Origin: Synaphobranchus kaupii
Lineage: Eukaryota > Chordata > Actinopteri > Anguilliformes > Synaphobranchidae
Reading direction: 5' to 3'
NCBI GenBank assembly: GCA_029718625.1
Contig: CM056389.1
Span: 5,166,186-5,230,185, forward strand
Length of the DNA stretch: 64,000 bases
The position numbers and the translations under genes were made by a program. Each line of letters opens with the position of its first letter. Positions within the stretch are counted from its first letter, which is position 1. Shown here piece by piece: positions 33,432 through 45,464 of the stretch. A model generated the notes under the pieces. It ran no database searches. It had not been told where the DNA came from and saw nothing but the letters and a program-made list of their open reading frames with translations.

Positions 33432-35028
33432 ACAACACCCACAGCAAACCCAGCCTGTGTTCTTCATAAACACAGCAAATACAGCCTGTGCCCCAGATAA
33501 ACACAGCAAATACAGCCTGTGCCCCTGTTAAACACAGCAAACACAGCCTGTGCCCCTGATAAACACAGCAAATACAGCCTGTGCCCCTGATAAACACAGC
33601 AAACACCGCCTGTGCCCCTGATAAACACAGCAAATACAGCCTGTGCCCCTGATAAACACAGCAAATACAGCCTGTGCCCCTGATAAACACAGCAAATACA
33701 GCCTGTGCCCCCGATAAACACAGCAAATACAGCCAGTGCCCCTGATAAACACAGCAAATACAGCCTGTGCCCCTGATAAACACAGCAAATACAGCCTGTG
33801 CCCCTGATAAACACAGCAAATACAGCCTGTGCCCCTGATAAACACAGCAAATACAGCCTGTGCCCCTGATAAACACAGCAAACACCGCCTGTGCCCCTGA
33901 TAAACACAGCAAACACCGCCTGTGCCCCTGATAAACACAGCAAATACAGCCTGTGCCCCTGATAAACACAGCAAATACAGCCTGTGCCCCTGATAAACAC
34001 AGCAAATACAGCCTGTGCCCCTGATAAACACAGCAAACACCGCCTGTGCCCCTGATAAACACAGCAAATATAGCCTGTGCCCCCGGTAAACACAGCAAAT
34101 ACAGCCTGTGCCCCCGATAAACACAGCAAACACCGCCTGTGCCCCTGATAAACACAGCAAATATAGCCTGTGCCCCCGGTAAACACAGCAAATATAGCCT
34201 GTGCCTCCGGTAAACACAGCAAACACCGCCTGTGCCCCTGATAAACACAGCAAATATAGCCTGTGCCCCTGATAAACACAGCAAATATAGCCTGTGCCCC
34301 TGATAAACACAGCCAATATAGCCTGTGCCCCCGATAAACACAGCAAATATAGCCTGTGCCCCCGATAAACACAGCAAATATAGCCTGTGCCCCCGGTAAA
34401 CACAGCAAATATAGCCTGTGCCTCCGGTAAACACAGCAAACACCGCCTGTGCCCCTGATAAACACAGCAAATACAGCCTGTGCCCCTGATAAACACAGCA
34501 AATACAGCCTGTGCCCCTGATAAACACAGCAAACACCGCCTGTGCCCCTGATAAACACAGCAAATACAGCCTGTGCCCCTGATAAACACAGCAAATACAG
34601 CCTGTGCCCCTGATAAACACAGCAAATACAGCCTGTGCCCCTGATAAACACAGCAAACACCGCCTGTGCCCCTGATAAACACAGCAAATATAGCCTGTGC
34701 CCCCGGTAAACACAGCAAATACAGCCTGTGCCTCCGGTAAACACAGCAAACACCGCCTGTGCCCCTGATAAACACAGCAAATATAGCCTGTGCCCCCGGT
34801 AAACACAGCAAATATAGCCTGTGCCTCCGGTAAACACAGCAAACACCGCCTGTGCCCCTGATAAACACAGCAAATATAGCCTGTGCCCCCGGTAAACACA
34901 GCAAATACAGCCTGTGCCCCTGATAAACACAGCAAACACCGCCTGTGCCCCTGATAAACACAGCAAATATAGCCTGTGCCCCCGATAAACACAGCAAATA
35001 CAGCCAGTGCCCCTGATAAACACAGCAC
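33432..35028. repeat. 31-bp satellite array, about 51 copies
   Basis: The unit contains GATAAACACAGCAAATACAG followed by CCTGTGCCCCT. Variants are AAACACCGCC, AAATATAGCC and CCCCGGTAAA. Because 31 is not a multiple of three, each reading frame cycles through the unit every 93 bp. No minus-strand frame meets a stop, so all three are open for about 550 codons. These are repeat artefacts. Confidence 0.96.
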
Positions 35029-35495
35029 AGCAGCACAGGGAAGCATAGAGTATGTATTGGCAGGGAGTGAGAAAGGCTTTTACTACACCAGAATAAAAAA
35101 AAAGAAAAGTGTTCCCCACAGATTACATTTCTGCTGAGCCCTTTAGTTTTCTTTTCAGGGAAGAAATTAGTTTTCACTCTTTATTTATTTATTTTTCTGT
35201 TTTATAGTTTTTTCTCCTCTATTTGTAGAGTAGAAGCTCCTTCACCGTGGGTTTCGTACTGGTTTAAGAGACAGAGTTCTGTGTGAGGTGCAGTCTTGTC
35301 TCCTCGTATTAAATCTTTAACCAGCCTGCAGAATTGCGCAGGGGGAGGGAAGGAGCAATGAGGGAGGGGAGAAGAGGTGAGTGACAGAAGAGAGGTAACA
35401 GCCCACTGCAAAAATGACTTATTCCTCTAAACCTACTGCATTGCATTCAATACAGTCAATGTGCCTTTACAGACAAATTCACAAGAGCAAGAGCA
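35029..35495. other. Unique spacer between arrays
   Basis: Contains an A-rich run near 35,093 and a T-rich run near 35,185. No gene recognised. The first 20-bp units appear at about 35,496. Confidence 0.6.
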
Positions 35496-38400
35496 GCACT
35501 CACTCTAATACAGCACAGCTCACGCTAATACAGCACAGCTCACTCTAATACAGCACAGCCCACTCTAATACAACGCAGCCCACTCTAATACAGCGCAGCT
35601 CAATCTAATACAGCACAGCTCACTCTAATACAGCACAGCTCACTCTAATACACCACAGCTCACTCTAATACAGCACAGCTCACTCTAATACAGCACAGCC
35701 CACTCTAATACAACGCAGCCCACTCTAATACAGCGCAGCTCACTCTAATACAGCACAGCCCACTGTAATACAGCGCAGCTCACTCTAATACAGCAGAGCT
35801 CACTCTAATACAGCACAGCCCACTCTAATACACCACAGCCCACTCTAATACACCACAGCTCACTCTAATACAGCACAGCTCACTCGAATACAGCACAGCT
35901 CACTCTAATACAGCACAGCTCACTCTAATACAGCACAGCTCACTCTAATACAACACAGCTCACTCTAATACAACACAGCTCACTCTAATACACCACAGCT
36001 CACTCTAATACAACACAGCTCACTCTAATACAACACAGCTCACTCTAATACAGCACAGCTCACTCTAATACAGCACAGCCCACTGTAATACACCACAGCT
36101 CACTCTAATACAGCACAGCTCACTCTAATACAACACAGCTCACTCTAATACAGCACAGCTCACTCTAATACAGCACAGCTCACTCTAATACAGCACAGCC
36201 CACTCTAATACACCACAGCTCACTCTAATACACCACAGCTCACTCTAATACGCCACAGCTCACTCTAATACAGCACAGCTCACTCTAATACAGCACAGCT
36301 CACTCTAATACAGCGCAGCCCACTCTAATACAGCGCAGCTCACTCTAATACAACACAGCTCACTCTAATACAGCACAGCCCACTCTAATACAGCACAGCC
36401 CACTCTAATACAGCACAGCTCACTCTAATACAGCACAGCTAACTCTAATACAGAGCAGCTCACTCTAACACACCACAGCTCACTCTAATACAGCACAGCT
36501 CACTCTAATACAGCACAGCTCACTCTAATACAGCACAGCCCACTCTAATACACCACAGCTCACTCTAATACAGCACAGCTCACTCTAATACACCACAGCT
36601 CACTCTAATACAGCACAGCCCACTCTAATACACCACAGCTCACTCTAATACAGCACAGCTCACTCTAATACAGCACAGCCCACTCTAATACAGCGCAGCT
36701 CACTCTAATACAACACAGCTCACTCTAATACAGCACAGCCCACTCTAATACAGCACAGCCCACTCTAATACAGCACAGCCCACTCTAATACAGCACAGCT
36801 CACTCTAATACAGCACAGCCCACTCTAATACAGCACAGCCCACTCTAATACAGCGCAGCTCACTCTAATACAGCACAGTTCACTCTAATACAGCACAGCT
36901 CACTCTAATACACCACAGCTCACTCTAATACAACACAGCTCACTCTAATACAGCACAGCCCACTCTAATACAACACAGCTCACTCTAATACAGCGCAGCT
37001 CACTCTAATACAACACAGCTCACTCTAATACAACACAGCTCACTCTAATACAGCACAGCTCACTCTAATACAGCACAGCCCACTCTAATACAGCACAGCC
37101 CACTCTAATACAGCACAGCTCACTCTAATACAGCACAGCTCACTCTAATACAGCACAGCTCACTCTAATACAGCACAGCCCACTCTAATACACCACAGCT
37201 CACTCTAATACAGCACAGCTCACTCTAATACAGCACAGCCCACTCTAATACAGCACAGCCCACTCTAATACAGCGCAGCTCACTCTAATACAGCACAGTT
37301 CACTCTAATACAGCACAGCCCACTCTAATACAGCACAGTCCACTCTAATACAGCGCAGCTCACTCTAATACAGCACAGTTCACTCTAATACAGTGCAGCT
37401 CACTCTAATACACCACAGCTCACTCTAATACAACACAGCTCACTCTAATACAACGCAGCTCACTCTAATACAGCACAGCCCACTCTAATACAACACAGCT
37501 CACTCTAATACAGCACAGCTCACTCTAATACAACACAGCTCACTCTAATACAGCACAGCTCACTCTAATACAGCACAGCCCACTCTAATACAGCACAGCC
37601 CACTCTAATACAGCACAGCTCACTCACGCTAATACAGCACAGTTCACTCTCATACAGCGCAGCTCACTCTAATACACCACAGCTCACTCTAATACAACAC
37701 AGCTCACTCTAATACAACACAGCTCACTCTAATACAGCACAGCCCACTCTAATACAGCACAGCTCACTATAATACAGCACAGCTCACTCTAATACAGCGC
37801 AGCTCACTCTAATACACCACAGCTCACTCTAATACACCACAGCTCACTCTAATACGCCACAGCTCACTCTAATACAGCACAGCTCACTCGAATACAGCAC
37901 AGCTCACTCTAATACAACACAGCTCACTCTAATACAGCACAGCTCACTCTAATACAGCACAGCTCACTCTAATACAGCACAGCTCACTCTAATACAACAC
38001 AGCTCACTCTAATACAACACAGCTCACTCTAATACAACACAGCTCACACTAATACAACACAGCTCACTCTAATACAGCACAGCTCACTCTAATACAGCAC
38101 AGCCCACTCTAATACAGCACAGCCCACTCTAATACAGCACAGCTCACTCACGCTAATACAGCACAGTTCACTCTCATACAGCGCAGCTCACTCTAATACA
38201 GCACAGCTCACTCTAATACAGCACAGCTCACTCGAATACAGCACAGCTCACTCTAATACAACACAGCTCACTCTAATACAACACAGCTCACTCTAATACA
38301 GCACAGCTCACTCTAATACAGCGCAGCTCACTCTAATACACCACAGCTCACTCTAATACAGCACAGCCCACTCTAATACAGCGCAGCTCACTCTAATACA

Positions 38401-39416
38401 GCACAGCTCACTCTAATACAGCACAGCTCACTCGAATACAGCACAGCTCACTCTAATACGCCACAGCTCACTCTAATACAACACAGCTCACTCGAATACA
38501 GCACAGCTCACTCTAATACAGCACAGCCCACTCTAATACAGCACAGCTCACTCTAATACAGCACAGCCCACTCTAATACAGCACAGCCCACTCTAATACA
38601 GCACAGGCTCACTCTAATACAGCACAGCCCACTGTAATACAGCGCAGCTCAATCTAATACAGCACACCCCACTGTAATACAGCACAGCCCACTCTAATAC
38701 AGCACAGCTCACTCTAATACAGCACAGCCCACTCTAATACACCACAGCTCACTCTAATACAGCACAGCTCACTCTAATACAGCACAGCTCACTCTAATAC
38801 AGCACAGCCCACTCTAATACAGCACAGCCCACTCTAATACAGCACAGCTCACTCTAATACAGCACAGCCCACTCTAATACAGCGCAGCTCACTCTAATAC
38901 AGCACAGCTCACTCTAATACAGCACAGCTCACTCTAATACAACACAGCTCACTCTAATACAGCACAGCCCACTCTAATACAGGACAGCCCACTCTAATAC
39001 AGCACAGCTCACTCTAATACAGCACAGCCTACTGTAATTACAGCGCAGCTCAATCTAATACAGCACACCCCACTGTAATACAGCACAGCCCACTCTAATA
39101 CAGCACAGCTCACTCTATTACAGCACAGCCCACTCTAATACACCACAGCTCACTCTAATACAGCACAGCTCACTCTAATACACCACAGCTCACGCTAATA
39201 CAGCACAGCCCACTCTAATACAGCACAGCCCACTCTAATACAGCACAGCCCACTCTAATACAGCACAGCTCACTCTAATACAGCACAGCTCACTCTAATA
39301 TACAGCACAGCCCACTCTAATACAGCACAGCCCACTCTAATACAGGACAGCCCACTCTAATACAGCACAGCCCACTCTAATACAGCGCAGCCCACTCTAA
39401 TACAGCACAGCCCACT
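35496..39416. repeat. 20-bp satellite array, about 196 copies
   Basis: The unit is CTCACTCTAATACAGCACAG with single-base variants (CCCACTC, CACCACAG, CAACACAG, CAGCGCAG). Register is almost perfect for 3.9 kb, with a few small slips near 37,625, 38,150, 38,605 and 39,040. No gene inside. Confidence 0.98.
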
Positions 39417-39985
39417 CTCTCACTCTTTTATTATTCATGACATGCATAGCTATTGCTAACATAATGTGGCTTAAGAGGGTAAATAATCCCTCTAAACATG
39501 AAAAGCACCTAATTAAGAAAAACAGCTTGTTAGAATTTTGGGATTGCAATTGTGGTTGGAACGAAAACCATCATACACAGTGGTCCCCGAGGCCCGAGTT
39601 TGGGAACCACTGCTATAGGCCATTTGTCAGTGTCTACAGCAAATGGGACATTTGTTTCCATACTGCGTAACGTTACCTGAAGTGGTGGTGACTTTCACCA
39701 TTTCGCTGTAGTACAAGTGAAACATTGAACAGTTAATCTTTTTTCCGTTTCAGTCCCTGTCACCATCCACCTCAGTGCCACAGTAAACCCGTGGAGTTTA
39801 TAGTGCACATTTTATTATTTTACAAACCCCGGAGTGCAGTGTTTTTATTTCAGAAATAGAGCACAGCTAATGATCACAGCATTGCACCCTTCCAGTCTTT
39901 TACAAGAACCTCTTCAGCTTTACTACAACTGAGCTGATTGGACCGATGCTGCTCACATAGGTAGAAAGAGGAGGAGGGGCCTACG
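39417..39985. other. Unique spacer with a hAT-type end palindrome
   Basis: Mostly unrecognised sequence. At 39,578-39,612 a near-perfect 35-bp palindrome starts CAGTGGTCCCC and ends GGGAACCACTG. This looks like two hAT-type ends fused with no element between them. No flanking duplication is seen. Confidence 0.55.
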
Positions 39986-39989
39986 AGGA

Positions 39990-40129
39990 GCGGGGGGAGG
40001 GTGAGCGAGAGTGCAGGAGGTGGAGAGAGAGTGAGTGAGAGAGCAGGAAAGAGAGCAAGACAGCGGGAGGTGGAGAGAGAGAGAGCGAGCGAGCAGGAGA
40101 GAGAGAGTGAGCGAGGACAGCGGGAGGTG

Positions 40130-40160
<31 letters not shown>

Positions 40161-40245
40161 CAGGAGGGAGAGAGAGAGAGCGTGAGTGAGAGTGTGGGAG
40201 GTGGAGAGAGAGAGAGTCAAAGTGTAAGTAAGTAAACGAGAGAGA
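39990..40245. repeat. GA-rich polypurine tract
   Basis: Imperfect GAGAGA and GAGCGAGAGAGCAGG repeats with purines on the plus strand. Open frames here are compositional artefacts. Confidence 0.9.
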
Positions 40246-40487
40246 GAAGCAGTTGTAGATTGTGCTTTATTGAGTGAGGAGCTGTCCGGCAGTACAGAGG
40301 TGCTGAATGTGCTCTTATATCTCATAGGAGCGCCGCCCCCCCCCCCCTCCCCTCGCCCCCACCCTTCCAGACCCCTCCCCCTCTCCCAGTATTTTTACAT
40401 CTGACTTCCTTGGAGCCACGGGATCCCCAAAACTTCTCCAAACTGCAGCGGGGCCGTGCTGCCTGTGGGAGTTTTTGGGGTCTCAGG

Positions 40488-40562
40488 ATGTCGGGGTGCA
40501 CGCTGCGCTGTAAGCAGGGGCTGGTGAAGTTCCTACGGTCTCTGCGACGGGCTCCTCTCTGA
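40488..40562 (+). CDS. Possible tiny first exon or short ORF, unidentified
   Basis: An ATG in fair context (CAGGATGT) opens 24 codons, MSGCTLRCKQGLVKFLRSLR then RAPL and TGA. A GT at 40,577 (CAAAG then GTACTG) could be a donor if the exon is read in another frame. It follows a GC-rich segment, unlike its surroundings, which could be a promoter-proximal region. Not recognised; it may be chance. Confidence 0.2.
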   Translation: MSGCTLRCKQGLVKFLRSLRRAPL

Positions 40563-40579
40563 CACTCTCAACAAAGGTA

Positions 40580-41340
40580 CTGACTGCACACTCTCTCTTT
40601 CCCTCCTCATCCCTTTCTTTCTCTGTCCCTCTCTCCTCTCTCCGTCTCTCTCCCTCTCTCTGTCCCTCTCTCTCTCTGTCCCTCCCCATCTCTCTCTCTG
40701 TCTGTCTCCCTCTCTCTGTCTCTCTCTCTCTCTCCTCTGTCCCTCCCCCGATCTCTCTCTGTCTGTCTCCCTCTCTCTGTCCCTCTCTCTCTCTGTCCCT
40801 CCCCATCTCTCTCTCTGTCTGTCTCCCTCTCTTTGTCCCTCTCCCCCTCTCTCCCTCTTTCTGTTCCTCCCCCCTCTCTCTCTCTGTCTGTCTCCCTCTC
40901 TCTGTCCCTCTCTCTCTCTGTCCCTCCCCATTTATCTCTCTGTCTGTCTCCCTCTCTTTGTCCCTCTCCCCCCTCTCTCCCTCTCTCTTTCCCTCTCTCT
41001 CTCTGTCCCTCCCCTTCTCTCTCCCTCTCTCTATCCTCTCTCTGTCCCTTCCCCTCTCTTTCTCTCTCTTTCTCTGGCAGGGTCACACAAAGGTATTTCT
41101 CTTTGTCCCTCTCCACCTCTCTCCCTCTCTCTGTCCCTCTCTCAACCCCCCCCCCCCCCCCCCCCCCCCTCTCTCTCTCTTTCTCTGGCAGGGTCACACA
41201 GAGGTATTTCTCTTTGTCCCTCTCCCTCTCTCTCCTCTCTCTGTCCCTCCCCCTCTCTCTCTCTCTCTCTTTGCAGTGTTAATGTCTCTCTCTCTCTCTC
41301 TCTTTCTCTGGTATTTTATGTTTGTGTGCAGAACTCGGTC
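40580..41340. repeat. CT-rich polypyrimidine minisatellite region
   Basis: TCTCTCTCTGTCCCTC-type repeats, with a run of over 20 C at about 41,146-41,168. A block with CTGGCAGGGTCACACA and GGTATTTCTCTTTGTCCC appears twice, about 103 bp apart (near 41,085 and 41,187). Long open frames on both strands are low-complexity artefacts. Confidence 0.92.
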
Positions 41341-41361
41341 CTGCAGAGAGGAAGAGCATGA

Positions 41362-41500
41362 ATGACTGGAGAGAGAGAGAGAGGGGAGAGAGAGAGAGAG
41401 GGACAGAGAGAGAGAGGGGGAGGGACAGAGAGAGGGAGAGAGGGGGGAGAGGGACAAAGAGAGGGAGACAGACCGAGAGAGAGAGGGGGAGGAGGCGACT
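41362..41500. repeat. GA-rich tract, inverted relative to the CT tract
   Basis: GAGAGAGAGAGGGGGAGGGACAG repeats abruptly switch the purines to the plus strand, about 25-60 bp after the CT-rich tract. The two tracts are complementary in composition and could pair as a long hairpin. Confidence 0.88.
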
Positions 41501-41603
41501 TTGTCCCTCCTTTACCTGTGTGTGTGTGTGTGCGTGTGCATGTGTGGGTAGTCTTACTTTGAGAGAAGCAGTATATCAACTTGGGAATAAGTGAGCCATG
41601 TGG

Positions 41604-41771
41604 CTGTGTCTCTGTATTATAAGAGTGTGTCAGTGCACTGGGTGTGTCTCTGTATTATAAGAGTGTGTCAGTGCACTGAGTGTGTCTCTGTATTCTAAGG
41701 GTGTGTCAGTGCACTGAGTGTGTCTCTGTATTCTAAGAGTGTTGCACTTTGAGTGTCTTTGTATTCTAAGG
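41604..41771. repeat. 35/38-bp satellite, left portion
   Basis: About five units built on GTGTGTCTCTGTATTCTAAG and GTGTGTCAGTGCACTGAG. The last unit is interrupted by the TIR element at 41,772; the same satellite resumes at about 46,135. Confidence 0.9.
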
Positions 41772-41955
41772 GTGGGTTGCACCAACAAGGTTTGGTTCTT
41801 AAACTGGATTAAATAAAGGTTTATCTATTAATCCTGTTGCACCAAGTTCTAATCCTAGTTCAAAAGTAATCTAAGTTTTATTTTGATTTGAATTAAATCT
41901 TGGTTGAGATGTTTTGCTTTAAACCTAGATTACTTTATTCTTGTTGCTCCAACAT

Positions 41956-41960
41956 TTTAA
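41956..41960. repeat. Target-site duplication TTTAA of the second Gypsy element, left
   Basis: TTTAA precedes the left LTR and recurs at 45,465-45,469 after the right LTR. Confidence 0.8.
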
Positions 41961-42668
41961 TGTGAGGGGGAGTGTAAGGTTCGGAGAACCAAACTTGACC
42001 GATAAGGATTTCTAAAAGCGTATCTCAAGAGATACGCCACAAAACGTGGAAGTAGCCGCACCAGGACTGAGATAACACAGGATCGGGAGCAAAACTTCCC
42101 TAGCACAAGGCAAAACAAAGCAACCTCCAAAAACTGAGGCGATCTCCATAAACAGCGAGAATAACTAACAAAACAAACTCACGCACTAATTAGGCATAAC
42201 AAGAGGTGATGAAACAAAACAAAACTCGATAAAATGAGTGAAGGAAAAGAATAGAAAAGACCTGTTAGCCAAAGCTCTTGTGGCAAAAGAGCTGAACACA
42301 ACTGGCAACAGGTGAAAAGAATAAAGGATAAAGAAAGATTGGAAAGGAAAGAGAAAACCAAACTAATCCTAAATCTTATAACCGGACTGGCTGCGTTTCC
42401 TATTCGTACGAACCAGATGCAGCAACCGAAATTCCTATACCTTACCGACTTCGTATGTCAATATAGCAAAGACAATCTCGAAGTGTGGAAATGCGGAAGT
42501 CCTGAGGTATTTATAGCCGGCAGGAAACGCAAAACAGGTGAAGGGAATAATTGTCGGGCAAGATACGAATACCGGAACGGAGGCGGAAAAAATCCGATAG
42601 AGCATCCCGACAACGCCAAAAAGGAAACCAAAAACGTAGAAAAACAAAGGCTGCAAATAACCATGACA
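41961..42668 (-). repeat. 3' LTR of the second Gypsy element
   Basis: On the minus strand it runs from TGTCATGGTTATTTGC to CTCCCCCTCACA, 708 bp, with TG/CA ends. Positions 42,079-42,668 match the right copy. Confidence 0.85.
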
Positions 42669-42680
42669 AGACCCCCCCTT

Positions 42681-43932
42681 CTAAGGGACGGCTCCAGGCG
42701 ATCCCTCAGCCTTGCTTCTACGAAAATCCCTAATTAGAGTAGGATCCAAGATGTTCCTGGAGGGAACCCAGCAACGCTCCTCAGGCCCATAACCCTCCCA
42801 GTCCACCAAAAATGGACAACCTCTGCCTACACGTCTCACAGCCAAAATACGCCGAACGGTATACACCGTACCTCCATCCACGAAGCGGGGGGGAGGCGGC
42901 GGCTTATCAGCCGGAGCGAGAGCACTAACGAGCACCGGTTTCAAGCGAGAGACATGGAAGGTGGGATGGATGCGCACAGTGACCGGGTTGAGTTTCTGGA
43001 TGATTTTAAAAGGGCCTACAAACCGAGGCGCGAGTTTATGAGACTCAATTCGCAGAGGTAGGTCCCTTGTACAGCTCATATGGACAATCATATGGTCTAT
43101 GGGGCGGCAATCTGGTGGCGCGTTGTTTACTAAAAACCTCGGCGAGGTCTGAGTACTCCGCTGGAACGCCCGCGGGTAGAGCAAACTCGAGCGCCCCTAC
43201 CACCTCCGGCGCACCGGAGGAAGTGTCAGACAACCTGTCCCACTCAAAATCAGAGGTGTAAAAATCCCCCTCCTCCATGGAACCCCTTTCCGCACAGGGG
43301 TCCCAGGCGAGACTCTCCTCTCCACTCTCAGAGAGGTAAAGAGAGTTCTCCGAGTCGTAGTGAGACTCCGCTTCCTCTGAATCACTGTCAGAGCCGAACT
43401 CGGAGAGATCAGGGGCGTGGCCCGACGAAGAGAAGGCAACTGAACGACAATGTGACTGGCACTGAGGGCCCCACTGACGAATAGGTTTAATATCTGTACC
43501 CCCCAAACAGATATGCGGGTTATGTAACCCTAGCCACAAATGTCTCAGTACCAGTGGGTATGACGGAGAGTCAATTAAAAATAATTCTATTCTCTCCGAG
43601 TGCCCCTGGAGAGAGATGCGCATCTCTACTGGATTCGTCCTCTGCTTAATAACTCCAGAACCCAAAGGGCAACTATCAAGGGCAGGAACCTGACGGGAGC
43701 TAGTGAGTAGATTGGTCGGGATTTTTAATTTCCTAGCCCATTTGGTGTCAATAAAAGATTTGGTGTCAATAAAAGACACGGCCCCAGAATTAATAAAAGC
43801 ATTAACACTTACAGAACGTCCCTCCCAAAATAGTTTAACGGGTAACAGGGTCTGAGAAGGAGTACTATTTAGTCTCACTGGAGACCTCGGTTTCCCCCGT
43901 GAGACCCCCTCGTTTCCTGTCAACTTCGACAT
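42681..43932 (-). pseudogene. Pol remnant: protease and chromodomain only
   Basis: The upper part (43,045-43,932) has the protease region, but the catalytic triad reads INSGA, so the Asp is replaced by Asn. It is followed by a duplicated SFIDTK block. An acidic insert (SDSDSEEAESHYDSENS) and the RT lead-in [17 protein letters not shown] follow. At about 43,055 the text jumps to [19 protein letters not shown], the end of integrase, in another frame. A chromodomain then follows ([16 protein letters not shown]). About 2 kb encoding RT, RNase H and the integrase core is missing compared with intact relatives. Dead. Confidence 0.88.
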
Positions 43933-44760
43933 CGATCCTTTGTATGGCCCCTACGCTTGCAGTATTGGCACCAGTATGCCTGCAGTTTCGCTCTCCTAGG
44001 TTTGTGGAGAGACGACCCATCCACCTGCATAGGCTCCTCCTGATCAGCGGAGGGATAGGTGGGGAAACTGGGTGGAATACCTATAGGCAAGGCGGATTTA
44101 AAACGGACCGAGTGATTACTACGCTCACGTTCACGCTCTCTGATCCGGTTAAGGTGTATAGCCGTGATGACCAGGTCATTGAACGTAGCGGGTGGCTCAA
44201 GCATAGCTAACACGTCCATAATGGGGTTGGACAATGCTTTTAAAAATAAGGATTGTAGCAGGCCGCTATGGAAATGCTATGGCAAAGGCTGCTACTGTAT
44301 CAGTTCCCTGGCGCAAACTGGTCAATCTCCTGGCTGCCTCTTCACCTGAGACCTTGTGATCAAAAACCAGCTGCATCTCATTCATGAGCTGGATTGAATC
44401 ACGAATAACAGGGGCGTTGGCCCGAATTAGAGGGTCAGCCCAAGCGAGAGCCTGATCAGACAGAAGTGACAAAATAAATGCTACACAGGATTCTGGTGTA
44501 GTGAAGCAGGAGGGTTGTGCTTGAAAAAAAATAATACATTGTGTGAAAAATGGTCTGCATTTTCCTGTTTCCCCACTATAATGAGGTGGTAGTTGGAGTT
44601 TAGGCTCTTTAAGGGTACGGGGCATGGGAATGGGAGGAGTTTGTGCTTGTGTAACTGAGGGGGGATTCACTGCCACAGAAAGTTTATGCAAACTTTCAGT
44701 AACTTTCTGTATGGTTGTGCAGTTATTCTATCAACTAGTCTTGTTGAATTTGCAGGGAGA
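43920..44760 (-). pseudogene. Gag remnant of the second Gypsy element
   Basis: Two pieces in different frames. The first (44,266-44,691) has the capsid-type region PPHYSGETGKCRPFFTQC and LSLLSDQALAWADPLI. The second (43,920-44,234) ends with a CCHC knuckle, CQYCKRRGHTKDRC. The N-terminal codons can be followed to about 44,750 (NCTTIQKVTESLHKL) and then hit stops. The original start is lost. Confidence 0.85.
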
Positions 44761-44861
44761 AAATAGCCTCCTTAACAGTACCCCCTGTAGCGCCCTAGCT
44801 AGGCAGCACTTTGTAAAAATCGGTAGAAGTCGCTGGTTCTTCAATACTGACTTTGAGATGG

Positions 44862-45464
44862 AGGATCGGGAGCAAAACTTCCCTAGCACAAGGCAAAACA
44901 AAGCAACCTCCCAAAACTGAGGCGATCTCGATAAACAGCGAGAATAACTAACAAAAGAACCTCATGCACTAAATAATTAGGCGTAACATGAAACATGATG
45001 AAACAAAACTAAACTAAACTCGATAAAATGAGTGAAGGAAAAGAATAGAAAAAACCTGTTAGCCAAAGCTCTTGTGGCAAAAGAGCTGAACACAACTGGC
45101 AACATGTGAAAAGAATAAAGGATAAAGAAAGATTGGAAAGGAAAGAGAAAACCAATCTAATCCTAAATCTTATAACTGGACTTGCTGCGTTTCCTATTAG
45201 TACAAACCAGAAATGCAGCGACCGAAATTCCTATACCTTACCGACTTCGTATGTCAACATAACAAAGACAATCTCGAAATGTGGAAATGCGGAAGTCCTG
45301 AGGTATTTATAGCCGGCAGGAAACGCAAAACAGGTGAAGGGAATAATTGTTGGGCAAGATACGAATACCGGAACGGAGGCGGAAAAAATCCGATAGAGCA
45401 TCCTGACGACGCCAAAAAGGAAACCAAAAATGTAGAAAAGCAAAGGCTGCAAATAACCATGACA
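44862..45464 (-). repeat. Partial 5' LTR of the second Gypsy element
   Basis: Matches 42,079-42,668 at roughly 95%. The last ~118 bp of the LTR (its inner end) is replaced by unrelated sequence at about 44,760-44,861, which includes CAGTACCCCCTGTAGCGCCC. Confidence 0.85.

Larger units (their letters stand above)
41961..45464 (-). mobile_element. Decayed, internally deleted Ty3/Gypsy element (3.5 kb)
   Basis: Minus-strand order: right LTR, gag, partial pol, left LTR. Pol has lost almost all of RT, RNase H and integrase. LTR copies differ at many sites and the right one is incomplete, so it is older than the element at 25,249. Its domain layout (Gag knuckle, chromodomain YGPEER) is related to that element. 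Non-autonomous. Confidence 0.9.

Noticed and set aside
33400..35177. Three overlapping ~550-codon minus-strand frames
   Set aside because: All are translations of the 31-bp array in different registers; overlapping triple coding is not credible here.
40483..41457. Arg/Glu-rich and Ser/Leu/Pro-rich frames
   Set aside because: Products of GA/CT low-complexity tracts.
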